Shown: positions 6,808 through 15,592 of the stretch, one piece after another
Layout: each line of letters starts with the position of its first letter
Numbering within the stretch: the first letter of the stretch is position 1
DNA from: Prolixibacteraceae bacterium
GTDB lineage: Bacteria; Bacteroidota; Bacteroidia; Bacteroidales; Prolixibacteraceae
Reading direction: 5' to 3'
Assembly: GCA_003516705.1 (NCBI GenBank)
Contig: DPCJ01000189.1
Span: forward strand, 26,380-44,329
DNA: 17,950 nucleotides
The notes under the pieces: generated by a model
Told to the model about the DNA's origin: nothing
The model's input: only the letters and a program-made list of their open reading frames with translations
Databases searched by the model: none
Made by a program: the position numbers and the translations under genes

Positions 6808-9117
6808 ATGACTAAAATCAAACCTTTATTGCTGAGCACAGTAGTTTTGCTGTTTTTTTTCAGCTGTAAACAGGAACCTGATATTTATAATAGACCTGAA
6901 TGGTTGGCAGGAAAAGTCTATACACAGGTTTTAGATCAACCCGAACTTTCAACCTTTGCAAAGTGTATTGAGTTAACTGGTTACGATAAAATTCTCGACG
7001 TTTCGGGAAGCTATACAGTTTTTGCACCCTCTAACGAAGCTTTTAGTTTGTATTTTTCTCAAAACGTGAAATATAAGACAGTTGAAGATATTCCTGTAGC
7101 TGAACTTTCAAGGCTTGTTAAATATCATATCGTTCAAAATCCATGGAGCAAGATACAATTGCGTACCCTTGATATTTATGGATGGATTGATACTCTTGAT
7201 ATTAATAATGACAAACCAAGAGGTTTTAAAAGAGAAACATTGCTGCTTGAATCCAACCGGAAATATGGGATTGAAAGCGAGGTAGTGAATAAGGAATTGA
7301 AATTTAGAATTGTAGATACCTTACAATCAAATAGATACCGCAGGGTTATCACCGATTCGCGTAAATATGTTCCTGTTTTTTATCAGGAGTATTTTAATAT
7401 TTACGACCTGAACAAAAGTGATTATGAATATTATTTTAACCGAACATTTGATAGCGCCAACGATATTTACTATGCCGGTGCAAAAATTGTAAGCGAAGAA
7501 ATACCTGCTGAAAACGGATTTGTTTATATAATCGACCGTGTGGTTGAACCATTGGATAACGCATCAGAAATACTTGAAAGAAAAGATGGTGTTTACAATT
7601 ACTCTGATTTTCTGGATGTATTGAATATGTTCCCCGAATTCGAGTATAACCGGGAAAAAACATTTGCTCAACCAGGCGCCGAACAAGGTATGGTAGTTGA
7701 TTCGTTATTCGATCTTTCGTTTCCAGATCTTGCTTTTGATTTCAATGGTGAGAAAACAAGTCCTCCTACCGGAACCTACGGTTTACCTTCAAACGTTACT
7801 ATCCGCTACCATCATGGTTTAATGGCACCTACTAATGAAGCATTCCAAAGTTTTATTAATGAATATATACGTATTCCTAACGGATGGGGAAATTTCATGA
7901 GTACACCTGAACATATTAAACGTATTATTGCCAACACATATTTATCGGTAAATACAATTTACCCTTCCGATTTTGAAAAAGGATTTTACAACGGTGAAAA
8001 AGACATTGTAAGATTGGATGAAGGTAATATTATTCAAAAGGAATTTTGTAGCAATAGTTCGTTTTTAGGGCTTAAAGAAGCTATTGTTCCGCGTGCTTTT
8101 AAAAGTGTAACAGGACCAATTTATTTGCTTAAAGGATACAGCAAAGTAATGTATGCCATTGAACAGTCGGGCCTGCTGTCAGCCTTAAAACGTGAGAATG
8201 AAGATTACATGTTCTTTGTTGAGAATGATGTAAGAACCTCGCTGGATTCATCATTCCTTTACAATCCGGTTACAAAAAGATTTTCAGCATATATGATTAT
8301 TCCGGGTGGATCAAAAGAGGTGGCATTTACTGATAACGACCTGCGAATTATGTTGCTTAACCACATCGCAATCGATAAGGCAGATGGTGTTGCCCGTAAA
8401 GAGTTTATACCTAATCTTGCCGGAAATATAATAATTATAAACAATGAAACCGGCGAAGTTTCGGGTACCGGAGCCACTACGGTTGGTTACAAGGGTACTC
8501 AATTGGCCCCTGAATATCCGGTTTTGCTAAGTGATAAAGTGGATAATGGTATAACTTATGACATACAGAACTGGTTGAGTTTTTCAAGTCCGACTCTTTA
8601 TGGCAAAATTTCCACTGACTTTCCTAAATTTCACGCATTACTCCGGAAGGCAGGATTATCAAACGACAAGGAGTTTAAATATACATTTATCTCTGATAAT
8701 GATTTTTACACGGTATTTATTCCGAGTGATGAAGCCATTGATGAGGCAGGACTTGAAAACATGCCTTTGGCAGATTTAGCCAATGTGCTGCTTTTCCATT
8801 TTGTTCAGGGAGATATGATTTTTACAGATGGTAAAAAAAGTGCAGGGTATTATGAAACAGCCAGAATTGATGAAAAATCAACTGCATACACAAAGATTTA
8901 TACCAGTATTTATCTGAAACCAGAGATTGATTTAATTACAATACCTTCAAAAGAAGGAAATGTATTTGCTGAAATTGCCGAAGCGGATAACACTACTAAT
9001 ATAATTACCGGAGTTTCACGGGGTACCGGGCTGGAAGCCTTTACAATAATGTATAACAACGGTGTAATTCACGTGACTGATAAAGTGCTTTTTCCTGAAT
9101 CGGTTACAATAAGATAA
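6808..9117 (+). CDS. Multi-domain fasciclin (FAS1) lipoprotein, first gene of operon
   Basis: This 769-residue protein has a signal peptide ending in a lipobox (FFFSC, lipidated Cys20), followed by KQEPD, a charged start that suits display on the outer surface. The remainder reads as about four FAS1 units. The first has YTVFAPSNEAF (69-79) and the paired YH (106-107). The second has APTNEAF (340-346) with an enlarged insertion before it. The third is degenerate, with YMFFVEND (467-474) and LLNH519. The fourth has YTVFIPSDEA (634-643) and LLFH664, ending in NGVIHVTDKVL. FAS1 domains in other organisms mediate adhesion to proteins or polysaccharides. The gene precedes susC by 51 bp and should be co-transcribed with it. 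No catalytic motif is visible. A surface ligand-binding or adhesion role in the transport system is inferred, not shown. Confidence 0.88.
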   Translation: MTKIKPLLLSTVVLLFFFSCKQEPDIYNRPEWLAGKVYTQVLDQPELSTFAKCIELTGYDKILDVSGSYTVFAPSNEAFSLYFSQNVKYKTVEDIPVAELSRLVKYHIVQNPWSKIQLRTLDIYGWIDTLDINNDKPRGFKRETLLLESNRKYGIESEVVNKELKFRIVDTLQSNRYRRVITDSRKYVPVFYQEYFNIYDLNKSDYEYYFNRTFDSANDIYYAGAKIVSEEIPAENGFVYIIDRVVEPLDNASEILERKDGVYNYSDFLDVLNMFPEFEYNREKTFAQPGAEQGMVVDSLFDLSFPDLAFDFNGEKTSPPTGTYGLPSNVTIRYHHGLMAPTNEAFQSFINEYIRIPNGWGNFMSTPEHIKRIIANTYLSVNTIYPSDFEKGFYNGEKDIVRLDEGNIIQKEFCSNSSFLGLKEAIVPRAFKSVTGPIYLLKGYSKVMYAIEQSGLLSALKRENEDYMFFVENDVRTSLDSSFLYNPVTKRFSAYMIIPGGSKEVAFTDNDLRIMLLNHIAIDKADGVARKEFIPNLAGNIIIINNETGEVSGTGATTVGYKGTQLAPEYPVLLSDKVDNGITYDIQNWLSFSSPTLYGKISTDFPKFHALLRKAGLSNDKEFKYTFISDNDFYTVFIPSDEAIDEAGLENMPLADLANVLLFHFVQGDMIFTDGKKSAGYYETARIDEKSTAYTKIYTSIYLKPEIDLITIPSKEGNVFAEIAEADNTTNIITGVSRGTGLEAFTIMYNNGVIHVTDKVLFPESVTIR

Positions 9118-9146
9118 AAAGAGGAAACGATCACATTCAAATAATC

Positions 9147-9159
9147 AAACCAAAGGTTT
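9147..9159 (+). other. Small hairpin in the FAS1-SusC intergenic leader
   Basis: AAACC-AAA-GGTTT is a perfect 5-bp stem with a 3-nt loop, ending nine bases before the susC start codon. It lacks a following T-run, so it is not a terminator. It might affect translation or processing between the two genes, or be chance. Confidence 0.2.
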
Positions 9160-9168
9160 ACGAATACG

Positions 9169-12100
9169 ATGAAAAAAATCAAATTAACGATAGTTCTGAT
9201 CATTACACTTTTTAATCTTTCAACTGTTTTTGCGCAGGAAAAGACAATTTTAAGAGGACGTGTTATCGACAGTAACGACAAATCGACTGTAATTGGAGCC
9301 AATGTGGTTGAATACGACAAGGAAAGCAGGGTAATTAATGGTACCATTACCAATGTTAACGGCGACTTTGTTTTAACCATGAAAGACCCCGGAAACATTG
9401 TGAAAGTGAGTGTTATTGGCTATAAACCGCAGGAGATTAAAGTTGAACCAGGTAAATCTATCATGGTTGAACTCGTTTCTGACGATGTTGCAATTGGCGA
9501 AGTAAAAGTGGTAGCCGAGGCAAGATCGGTGAATAGTCTTACAAACATTGCCGATCGTGATAAAGCTTCAGCAAGTGTTAAAATCGATTTGATGGACATG
9601 CAGGATGCGGGTATAACTTCCGCAGCCGATGCACTTCAGGGTAAAATTTCAGGTCTTGATATTATCAGTTCTTCTGGTGACCCCGGCTCAGGTTCTCAGC
9701 TGGTAATTCGTGGGTTAAGTTCAATGGGAAACAATCAGCCGCTTGTGGTAATCGATGGTGTTCCTCAGTTTAAAGTTGAGAAAGGGTCGGTTGATTTAAG
9801 TTCGGCCGACACAGAAGATATCAGTAACCTTATTAATATTGCGCTTCAGGACATCAAATCAATCGAAGTGTTAAAAGATGCTGCTTCCACTTCCATTTAT
9901 GGTTCGAGGGGCGCCGATGGGGTTTTACTTATCGAAACTCATAAAGGTAGAATGGGGAAAGTGCAGTTCGATTATCAATACAAAAACAATTACAGCGTAC
10001 AGCCAGCAGCCATCCCCATGTTAAGTGGCGATGAGTATATAATGCTTCAGTTAGAGGAGTGGCACAATGCGTACGGCGTATTCAACATTGACCCTGAAAT
10101 TGCTTACGACCGCGATTATTCAGGTTTTTACAATTATTCGGCAAATACCGACTGGTTAAAGGAAATCACAAAAAACGGAACTTCAAATGACCATTATTTC
10201 AGTGTTTCGGGTGGTGGTGAAAAAACAAGGTACTTCACCTCATTCGGCTATCTCGACGAAGGAGGAACAACAATAAATACTGGATATAAACGGTTCTCAA
10301 CACGTGTTAATCTCGACTATTTTCTTTCTCGAAATTTGATGTTTCAAATCAAATTTAACTACACTTCAAGTTTAACTGAGCGCAATGTTGAACTCAGTGG
10401 CCGTAATATAAGGGAGATGGCATATATTAAATCTCCCAATATGAGTGTTTACGAATACGATGAAAATGGAAATCCTACGGGGGAATATTTTACTCCTATC
10501 CAAAGCTATCAAGGTGATGGTGTAACTTATTTTAATCCGGTTGCTGTGGCAAATCTGGGACAAAGAGATGAAAACTTCAGTAAGCTGGAGAACACTTTTA
10601 TGTTGCAATATCGTGTAAACGATTGGATTACGCTGCGCGAAACAATTTCATTTCAGTATGCCGGAACCAAAGAAAAAAGATTCTTACCCTACAATGCAAT
10701 TGGAGCCGACTGGCTTGACTGGCAAATTAACAAAGCCGAAGAAGGAAATAGCCTGAACCAGGGAATTGTAACCGAAACCCAGTTGGCATTTGGTTCGCCA
10801 TTTAAAAATAAAGATCATGAAATTTCAGGAGCGTTAACCTGGTCAACCGATCAATCGAGTTACGAGTGGATGAATATTCAAAGTAACCGGATTCCCAGTA
10901 CCGATATTCAGGATCCTGCCATTGATGCAAGCATCAACTGGCTTGGCAACGGTTCGGGCGAAAACCGTCTGGTAAGTGGTGTTGGTAACATCAATTATAA
11001 ATATTTGGATAAATACCTTTTGCAGGCAAATACACGTGCCGATGCACACTCTTCATTCGGTATAAATAACCGATGGGGTTTATTTTATGGGGTTATGGCC
11101 GGCTGGCGGTTTTCAAACGAAAATTTCATGAAATCGATTCCCTGGCTGGGCGAAAGTATGTTACGGGCAAGTTACGGTGTTGCCGGAAGGCAGCCAACCG
11201 ATGTTTATGCACGTTTTGCATCGTATGAGTCAACCGGTTCAGGCGGATATATAACAAATCCGGCTATTGCACCAACAAGTATTCAGTTAAACAACCTTCA
11301 GTGGGAAAATATAAGCTCGTGGGATATTGGTGGTGAATTAAGTCTTTTTAAAGACAGGGTTTATCTTGAAGGTGACTTTTACCACAAATTAACCACAGAC
11401 ATTTTATTCGGAAATTACCAGATTCCATATTCATCAGGTTTCGATGTGTTGAAATACCTCAACGGTGGCGAAATGACAAACTATGGGTGGGAGTTAATGG
11501 GAGATTATAAAGTAGTGAGGGCAAAAGACTGGCTGGTGTCGTTTAATTTCAATATTTCCCAAAACATAAACTCATTTAATAAACTCCCCGATAATTTCAA
11601 TACAGAGCGATCAACATCAATTGGCAATGGTCAGTATCCGTTACGTGTAGTTGAAGGTGAACCAATCGGGTCATTCTTTGGATTCAGGTATCTGGGTGTT
11701 TATTCAAGTGATGCGGATGCTGTAGCCAAAGATGCAGCCGGTGAAATACTGTATGATGCTGAGGGAAAAGCAATTCCGATGAGGTACCAGGATTCATATA
11801 CTTTCAAAGGTGGCGACCCTATTTATGAAGACATTAATAAAGACGGGAAAATAGATATTAACGACGTGGTTTATATTGGAGACTCGAATCCCGATTTTCT
11901 TGGTGGATTTGGCTCTACAGTAAAATATAAAAGCTGGGATTTCTCAGTTGCTTTTCATTACAGACTTGGATTTGATATCATCAACGGTATTGCTATTCAG
12001 ACACAAGGGATGAACAATCGCGACAACCAGAGCAAAGCAGTACTAAACCGCTGGCGGGTTCAGGGACAAAACGAAGATGGAATGCTTCCGAAAGCATATA

Positions 12101-12393
12101 TGAATCACCCTGCCAACAATTTGGGATCGGACAGGTATGTTGAGCCTGGCGATTACATCCGCTTGAATAATATTAAGCTTTCGTATATGCTGAGTAACGA
12201 TTTGTGCAGAAAAATAGGTATCCGAAAAGCCAATATTGCACTCAGCGCCCGTAAGTTAATTACCTGGACCAATTACACAGGTCAGGATCCGGAAATCGGA
12301 CAGGATGCTTCGAATCCATTTTGGATTGGTGTTGACTATGCACGCACCCCTCCTCCTATTATTTATTCGCTTAGCGTTGGTATTGGATTTTAA
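9169..12393 (+). CDS. susC-like: SusC/RagA-type TonB-dependent outer-membrane transporter
   Basis: This 1074-residue protein imports ligand fragments across the outer membrane as the barrel partner of the SusD protein encoded 8 bp downstream. A signal peptide ends at VFA-QE (cleavage after Ala22). A carboxypeptidase-regulatory-like beta-sandwich follows (about 28-110, starting LRGRVIDSND). The plug contains DALQGKISGL (from about 154), the RGLSS segment, LVVIDGVP (192-199) and LKDAASTSIYGSRGADG (from 235). The rest is an outer-membrane beta-barrel with aromatic-rich strands and a C-terminus ending in GIGF, as expected for barrel assembly. There is no N-terminal STN domain, so sigma/anti-sigma signalling is unlikely, in line with control by the HTCS. 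A D-x-N-x-D-G segment (DINKDGKID) near the C-terminal third is common in the family. The frame is intact and full length. The substrate cannot be deduced. Confidence 0.96.
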   Translation: MKKIKLTIVLIITLFNLSTVFAQEKTILRGRVIDSNDKSTVIGANVVEYDKESRVINGTITNVNGDFVLTMKDPGNIVKVSVIGYKPQEIKVEPGKSIMVELVSDDVAIGEVKVVAEARSVNSLTNIADRDKASASVKIDLMDMQDAGITSAADALQGKISGLDIISSSGDPGSGSQLVIRGLSSMGNNQPLVVIDGVPQFKVEKGSVDLSSADTEDISNLINIALQDIKSIEVLKDAASTSIYGSRGADGVLLIETHKGRMGKVQFDYQYKNNYSVQPAAIPMLSGDEYIMLQLEEWHNAYGVFNIDPEIAYDRDYSGFYNYSANTDWLKEITKNGTSNDHYFSVSGGGEKTRYFTSFGYLDEGGTTINTGYKRFSTRVNLDYFLSRNLMFQIKFNYTSSLTERNVELSGRNIREMAYIKSPNMSVYEYDENGNPTGEYFTPIQSYQGDGVTYFNPVAVANLGQRDENFSKLENTFMLQYRVNDWITLRETISFQYAGTKEKRFLPYNAIGADWLDWQINKAEEGNSLNQGIVTETQLAFGSPFKNKDHEISGALTWSTDQSSYEWMNIQSNRIPSTDIQDPAIDASINWLGNGSGENRLVSGVGNINYKYLDKYLLQANTRADAHSSFGINNRWGLFYGVMAGWRFSNENFMKSIPWLGESMLRASYGVAGRQPTDVYARFASYESTGSGGYITNPAIAPTSIQLNNLQWENISSWDIGGELSLFKDRVYLEGDFYHKLTTDILFGNYQIPYSSGFDVLKYLNGGEMTNYGWELMGDYKVVRAKDWLVSFNFNISQNINSFNKLPDNFNTERSTSIGNGQYPLRVVEGEPIGSFFGFRYLGVYSSDADAVAKDAAGEILYDAEGKAIPMRYQDSYTFKGGDPIYEDINKDGKIDINDVVYIGDSNPDFLGGFGSTVKYKSWDFSVAFHYRLGFDIINGIAIQTQGMNNRDNQSKAVLNRWRVQGQNEDGMLPKAYMNHPANNLGSDRYVEPGDYIRLNNIKLSYMLSNDLCRKIGIRKANIALSARKLITWTNYTGQDPEIGQDASNPFWIGVDYARTPPPIIYSLSVGIGF

Positions 12394-12401
12394 AACGGAA
12401 A

Positions 12402-13883
12402 ATGAGGAAAATGATGAAAAAGTTAGCAAAATATATGATGGCCGCTTTGATTGTTTTATCACAAAGCGCTTGTAGCGACTGGCTCGAACTTATCCCGCCG
12501 GGCGGGTTGATCAGGGAAGAATTCTGGAAAACAAAAGCTGATGTGGAAGCCGTTTTAATGGCTGGTTACAGCACATTCTCAACCATGGACAGAAACATGT
12601 TTCTCTATGGAGAGCTCAGGGGCGATATGCTTGAGGGTAGTTCGAATCAACCCTGGAATGAGCAGCTGATAATGGAAAACAATATTTATCCTGACAATGG
12701 ATTTACAAACTGGAATAATTTTTACAAGGTAATTGATTATTGTAATGAAGTAATTGTGAATGCACCTAAAGTTCAGGAGATTGATAACACATTTACCGAT
12801 TACCAGATGCAGGGTTTGGTAGCAGAAGCTTATTTCCTTCGGAGCCTGGCCTATTTTTATCTTGTTCGGATATACAAAGATGTGCCTTTGGTACTCGAAC
12901 CTACCGAGACCGACGATGCTGATTTCTACGTAAAAAAGGAAACTGAAGAAAATGTTTTGAATCAGATTGTTGCCGATCTTGAGGCTAACCGCACTTTTGC
13001 CCCTTCTGAAAGTTTTAAAACCATTGCCGAGAACAAAGGGCGTGCGTCAAAAGCTTCATTCGATGCATTGCTTGCCGATATTGCACTTTGGCGATTCGAT
13101 TATAATAATGTTATTAAATACGTTCAACAGATTGAAGTTACACAAAAATTTGTGCTGTTGCCTGGTGGCAGATGGTTCGAACTCTTTTTCCCGGGTAATT
13201 CACTCGAAGGAATATTCGAATTTCAATTTGATGGTAACCTGAATCAACGCAACGGAACCTATGGTTTGACCAACAGGATAAGTAACCAATACAAACCCAG
13301 TCAGAAAGCCATTGAAATGCTTGGGTTCGAATTTGCCAGCGAGATTGTCAGAGGGGAAGAGGCATCGATAAAAAAATATGGCGAAGATGATTTTATTATC
13401 TGGAAATATGTGGGGCAGGCTCCCGATGGACAAACTGTACGTTCAGGCAGCGAGCAATACAGTTGCAACTGGGTTGTTTACAGGTATGCCGATGTATTAC
13501 TGATGAAAGCCGAGGCTCTTTCACAACTGGGAAGATATAATGAAGCTCAAAGTATTATAACCGAAATTCGCGACAGAGCAGGGGTAGGTCCGCTTGCCAT
13601 TGCGAATTCAAACGTAGCATACGAAGATGCAATTCTCCAGGAACGCGCACTCGAATTTTCTTTTGAAGGGAAAAGATGGTTCGACCTGTTAAGAATGGGG
13701 CGCCGGAACAATTATGCCCGAAAAGATAAGCTGATTGAAATTATTGTCAGCAACGTACCATCCACTCAGAAAAGAATTCTGGCAACAAAACTTACTAACC
13801 CGCAAGGCTGGTACCTGCCAATTTTTGAAACTGAAATTGAACGTAATAAAGAGCTGGTTCAAAATCCGTATTACGATTTTTAA
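12402..13883 (+). CDS. susD-like: SusD/RagB-type surface lipoprotein
   Basis: This 493-residue protein forms the ligand-capturing lid on the SusC barrel. The signal peptide ends in a lipobox (SQSAC, lipidated Cys24), followed by SDWLEL, which resembles reported Bacteroidota surface-export signals. The family pattern is clear: PPGGLIREEFWKTKADVEAVL near the N-terminus in place of the usual 'P....T.e.f' motif, TPR-like helices with EAYFLRSLAYFYLVR, and the C-terminal RagB region with YRYADVLLMKAEAL (from 360) and ERALEFSFEGKRWFDLLR (from 414). It ends in NPYYDF, as many SusD proteins do. The start is not certain: Met4 (12411) or Met5 (12414) would also give a good signal peptide. It follows susC by 8 bp, so the two are translated from one message. 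Confidence 0.95.
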   Translation: MRKMMKKLAKYMMAALIVLSQSACSDWLELIPPGGLIREEFWKTKADVEAVLMAGYSTFSTMDRNMFLYGELRGDMLEGSSNQPWNEQLIMENNIYPDNGFTNWNNFYKVIDYCNEVIVNAPKVQEIDNTFTDYQMQGLVAEAYFLRSLAYFYLVRIYKDVPLVLEPTETDDADFYVKKETEENVLNQIVADLEANRTFAPSESFKTIAENKGRASKASFDALLADIALWRFDYNNVIKYVQQIEVTQKFVLLPGGRWFELFFPGNSLEGIFEFQFDGNLNQRNGTYGLTNRISNQYKPSQKAIEMLGFEFASEIVRGEEASIKKYGEDDFIIWKYVGQAPDGQTVRSGSEQYSCNWVVYRYADVLLMKAEALSQLGRYNEAQSIITEIRDRAGVGPLAIANSNVAYEDAILQERALEFSFEGKRWFDLLRMGRRNNYARKDKLIEIIVSNVPSTQKRILATKLTNPQGWYLPIFETEIERNKELVQNPYYDF

Positions 13884-13946
13884 TCAAATTCACTGAGAAC
13901 TGACTTTACACGAATTGATTAAATTTTAAAAAGAAAAGCTGAAAAA

Positions 13947-15503
13947 ATGAAAAAACTGATTTACATATTCGGATTAATTGCAACGGTTTCGTTTCAATCG
14001 TGCAAAGAACCTGATAGGATGGCCGGTTTCGAGGATGCTGAACAATATTCGATTTACGATTACATTGTTGAAAATAAAGAAAAGTTTTCTGATTTTCTTG
14101 CAATTATCGAGGCAGGTGGAATTGATAAAACTTTAAGTGCATACAATCCTAATGGAAACGAATACACTCTCTTTTTGCCTGGTAACGAAGCAATTAAAAA
14201 GTTTATCGATGCCACCGATGGAATTTCTTCGATTAATGATATCCTGAATAATCCTGAATATGCAAGGGCTTTTGCACGCTATCACGTGGTTAACATGGGA
14301 GTTCATACGCAGGATTTTCCGTTCGGAGCTTTTTCTGAACCGACACTTTCTGAGGATTACCTGACCGTTAGTTTTATCATTGAGACCGACACCTCGTACT
14401 ATAAAATCAACAACCAGGCCGCTGTTATTATGCCAAATATTGAAGTTTCGAATGGTTATATTCACGAGATAGAAATGGCGCTTCAACCCATTACATTTAC
14501 TTCGTTTGGGTGGCTCGAAAAAAACCAGGGATATTCAATTTTTAAAGAAGCTCTTGAACTTACCGGTGTAAAAACCTTGTTGGATTTTAATATTAAAGAG
14601 TTCGAGAATATTTCTCCGGTTACGCTGTTTCTCGAATCTGATAAAATTTATAACGAAAGCGGAATAAATTCATTGCAGGATTTGATTCAGCAAATCAGCC
14701 CCACAAATAGTGATTATACCAACATTAGCAATCCGCTTTACCAGTATTGTGCATACCATATTTTAACAGGAGGCCGGTATATTAACGATTTCGAAAATGT
14801 GGCAACCAATTACACCACATTGTCAGAAGTACCGCTGAATGTGAATGGCATGGGCAATGATCTTTTAATTAATAAAGGAAAGCAAGTGTTTGATACTATC
14901 ATTTCAGGAACTGATACCACGATTATTGATTATATCGGATTTTTGTACGACGAAAGTAACATCACCACTCAAACCGGTGCAATTCATCTTATCGACAGAA
15001 TACTTACCCAACAGGAACCATCACGCGCCGAAGTTACATTTGAGTTTTATGAAGAACCCGTTTTAAACGAATACAGACAAAAGGCAGGTTCTTACCTGAT
15101 TGAAGACAAAGAATCGCTTGAAAATATAGAATGGGAGGGTGTTGATTTATTTTTTACTGAATTGGGAAGCCAGGAATCATCGGCCTGGGGAGCTGATTAT
15201 CTTGAAATGAATGGCGATTTCAGAATTTCATACCAGATTCCGCGTATTGTGCAGGGGAAATATAAAGTATTTCTGGGGGCACAGGCCTTCGATTCAAGAA
15301 ATGCGCTTGTAGAAGTTTATATTGATGGCAAAAAAATAAGCAGTCTCGTTGATTTAACTACCGGAGGAAGTGCTAATTCACCTTTTATAGGAAAGGAGTT
15401 GGGAACTATTGATTTTAAAAAATATGAAACACATAAAGTGGAAGTTATTCCGTTGATTCCCGGAAGATTTTTATGGGATTATATTCGTTTTCAGCCCAAT
15501 TAA
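13947..15503 (+). CDS. Fasciclin (FAS1) lipoprotein with C-terminal beta-rich module
   Basis: This 518-residue lipoprotein has lipobox SFQSC (Cys19) followed by KEPD, close to the start of the first FAS1 protein of the operon. The first FAS1 unit (about 35-182) has YTLFLPGNEA (73-82), the paired YH at 112-113 and a closing GYIHEIEMAL. The second (about 193-354) has VTLFLESDKIY (from 225), AYHIL (269-273) and GAIHLIDRIL. The C-terminal 140-150 residues are not FAS1: they are rich in beta strands and contain EVYIDGKKI and a final PGRFLWDYIRFQP. That ending resembles galactose-binding-like jelly rolls such as CBM6/35 relatives, and the next gene's protein ends in the same way. No catalytic site is seen. 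It lies 63 bp after susD, in the position where SusE/SusF-like surface binding proteins usually sit, so a surface ligand-binding role is inferred. Confidence 0.88.
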   Translation: MKKLIYIFGLIATVSFQSCKEPDRMAGFEDAEQYSIYDYIVENKEKFSDFLAIIEAGGIDKTLSAYNPNGNEYTLFLPGNEAIKKFIDATDGISSINDILNNPEYARAFARYHVVNMGVHTQDFPFGAFSEPTLSEDYLTVSFIIETDTSYYKINNQAAVIMPNIEVSNGYIHEIEMALQPITFTSFGWLEKNQGYSIFKEALELTGVKTLLDFNIKEFENISPVTLFLESDKIYNESGINSLQDLIQQISPTNSDYTNISNPLYQYCAYHILTGGRYINDFENVATNYTTLSEVPLNVNGMGNDLLINKGKQVFDTIISGTDTTIIDYIGFLYDESNITTQTGAIHLIDRILTQQEPSRAEVTFEFYEEPVLNEYRQKAGSYLIEDKESLENIEWEGVDLFFTELGSQESSAWGADYLEMNGDFRISYQIPRIVQGKYKVFLGAQAFDSRNALVEVYIDGKKISSLVDLTTGGSANSPFIGKELGTIDFKKYETHKVEVIPLIPGRFLWDYIRFQPN

Positions 15504-15592
15504 TGCAGACTGTAATTCAAAATATAGGTAAACAAAGAATAAATAGCTAATTGAATTTGGTGGAAACACACTAACGATTAAATATCAGGAAA

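Noticed and set aside
15514..15557. Inverted repeat AATTCAA/TTGAATT between the two downstream FAS1 genes
   Set aside because: Seven AT-rich pairs around a 30-nt loop are weak and easily found by chance in such composition.
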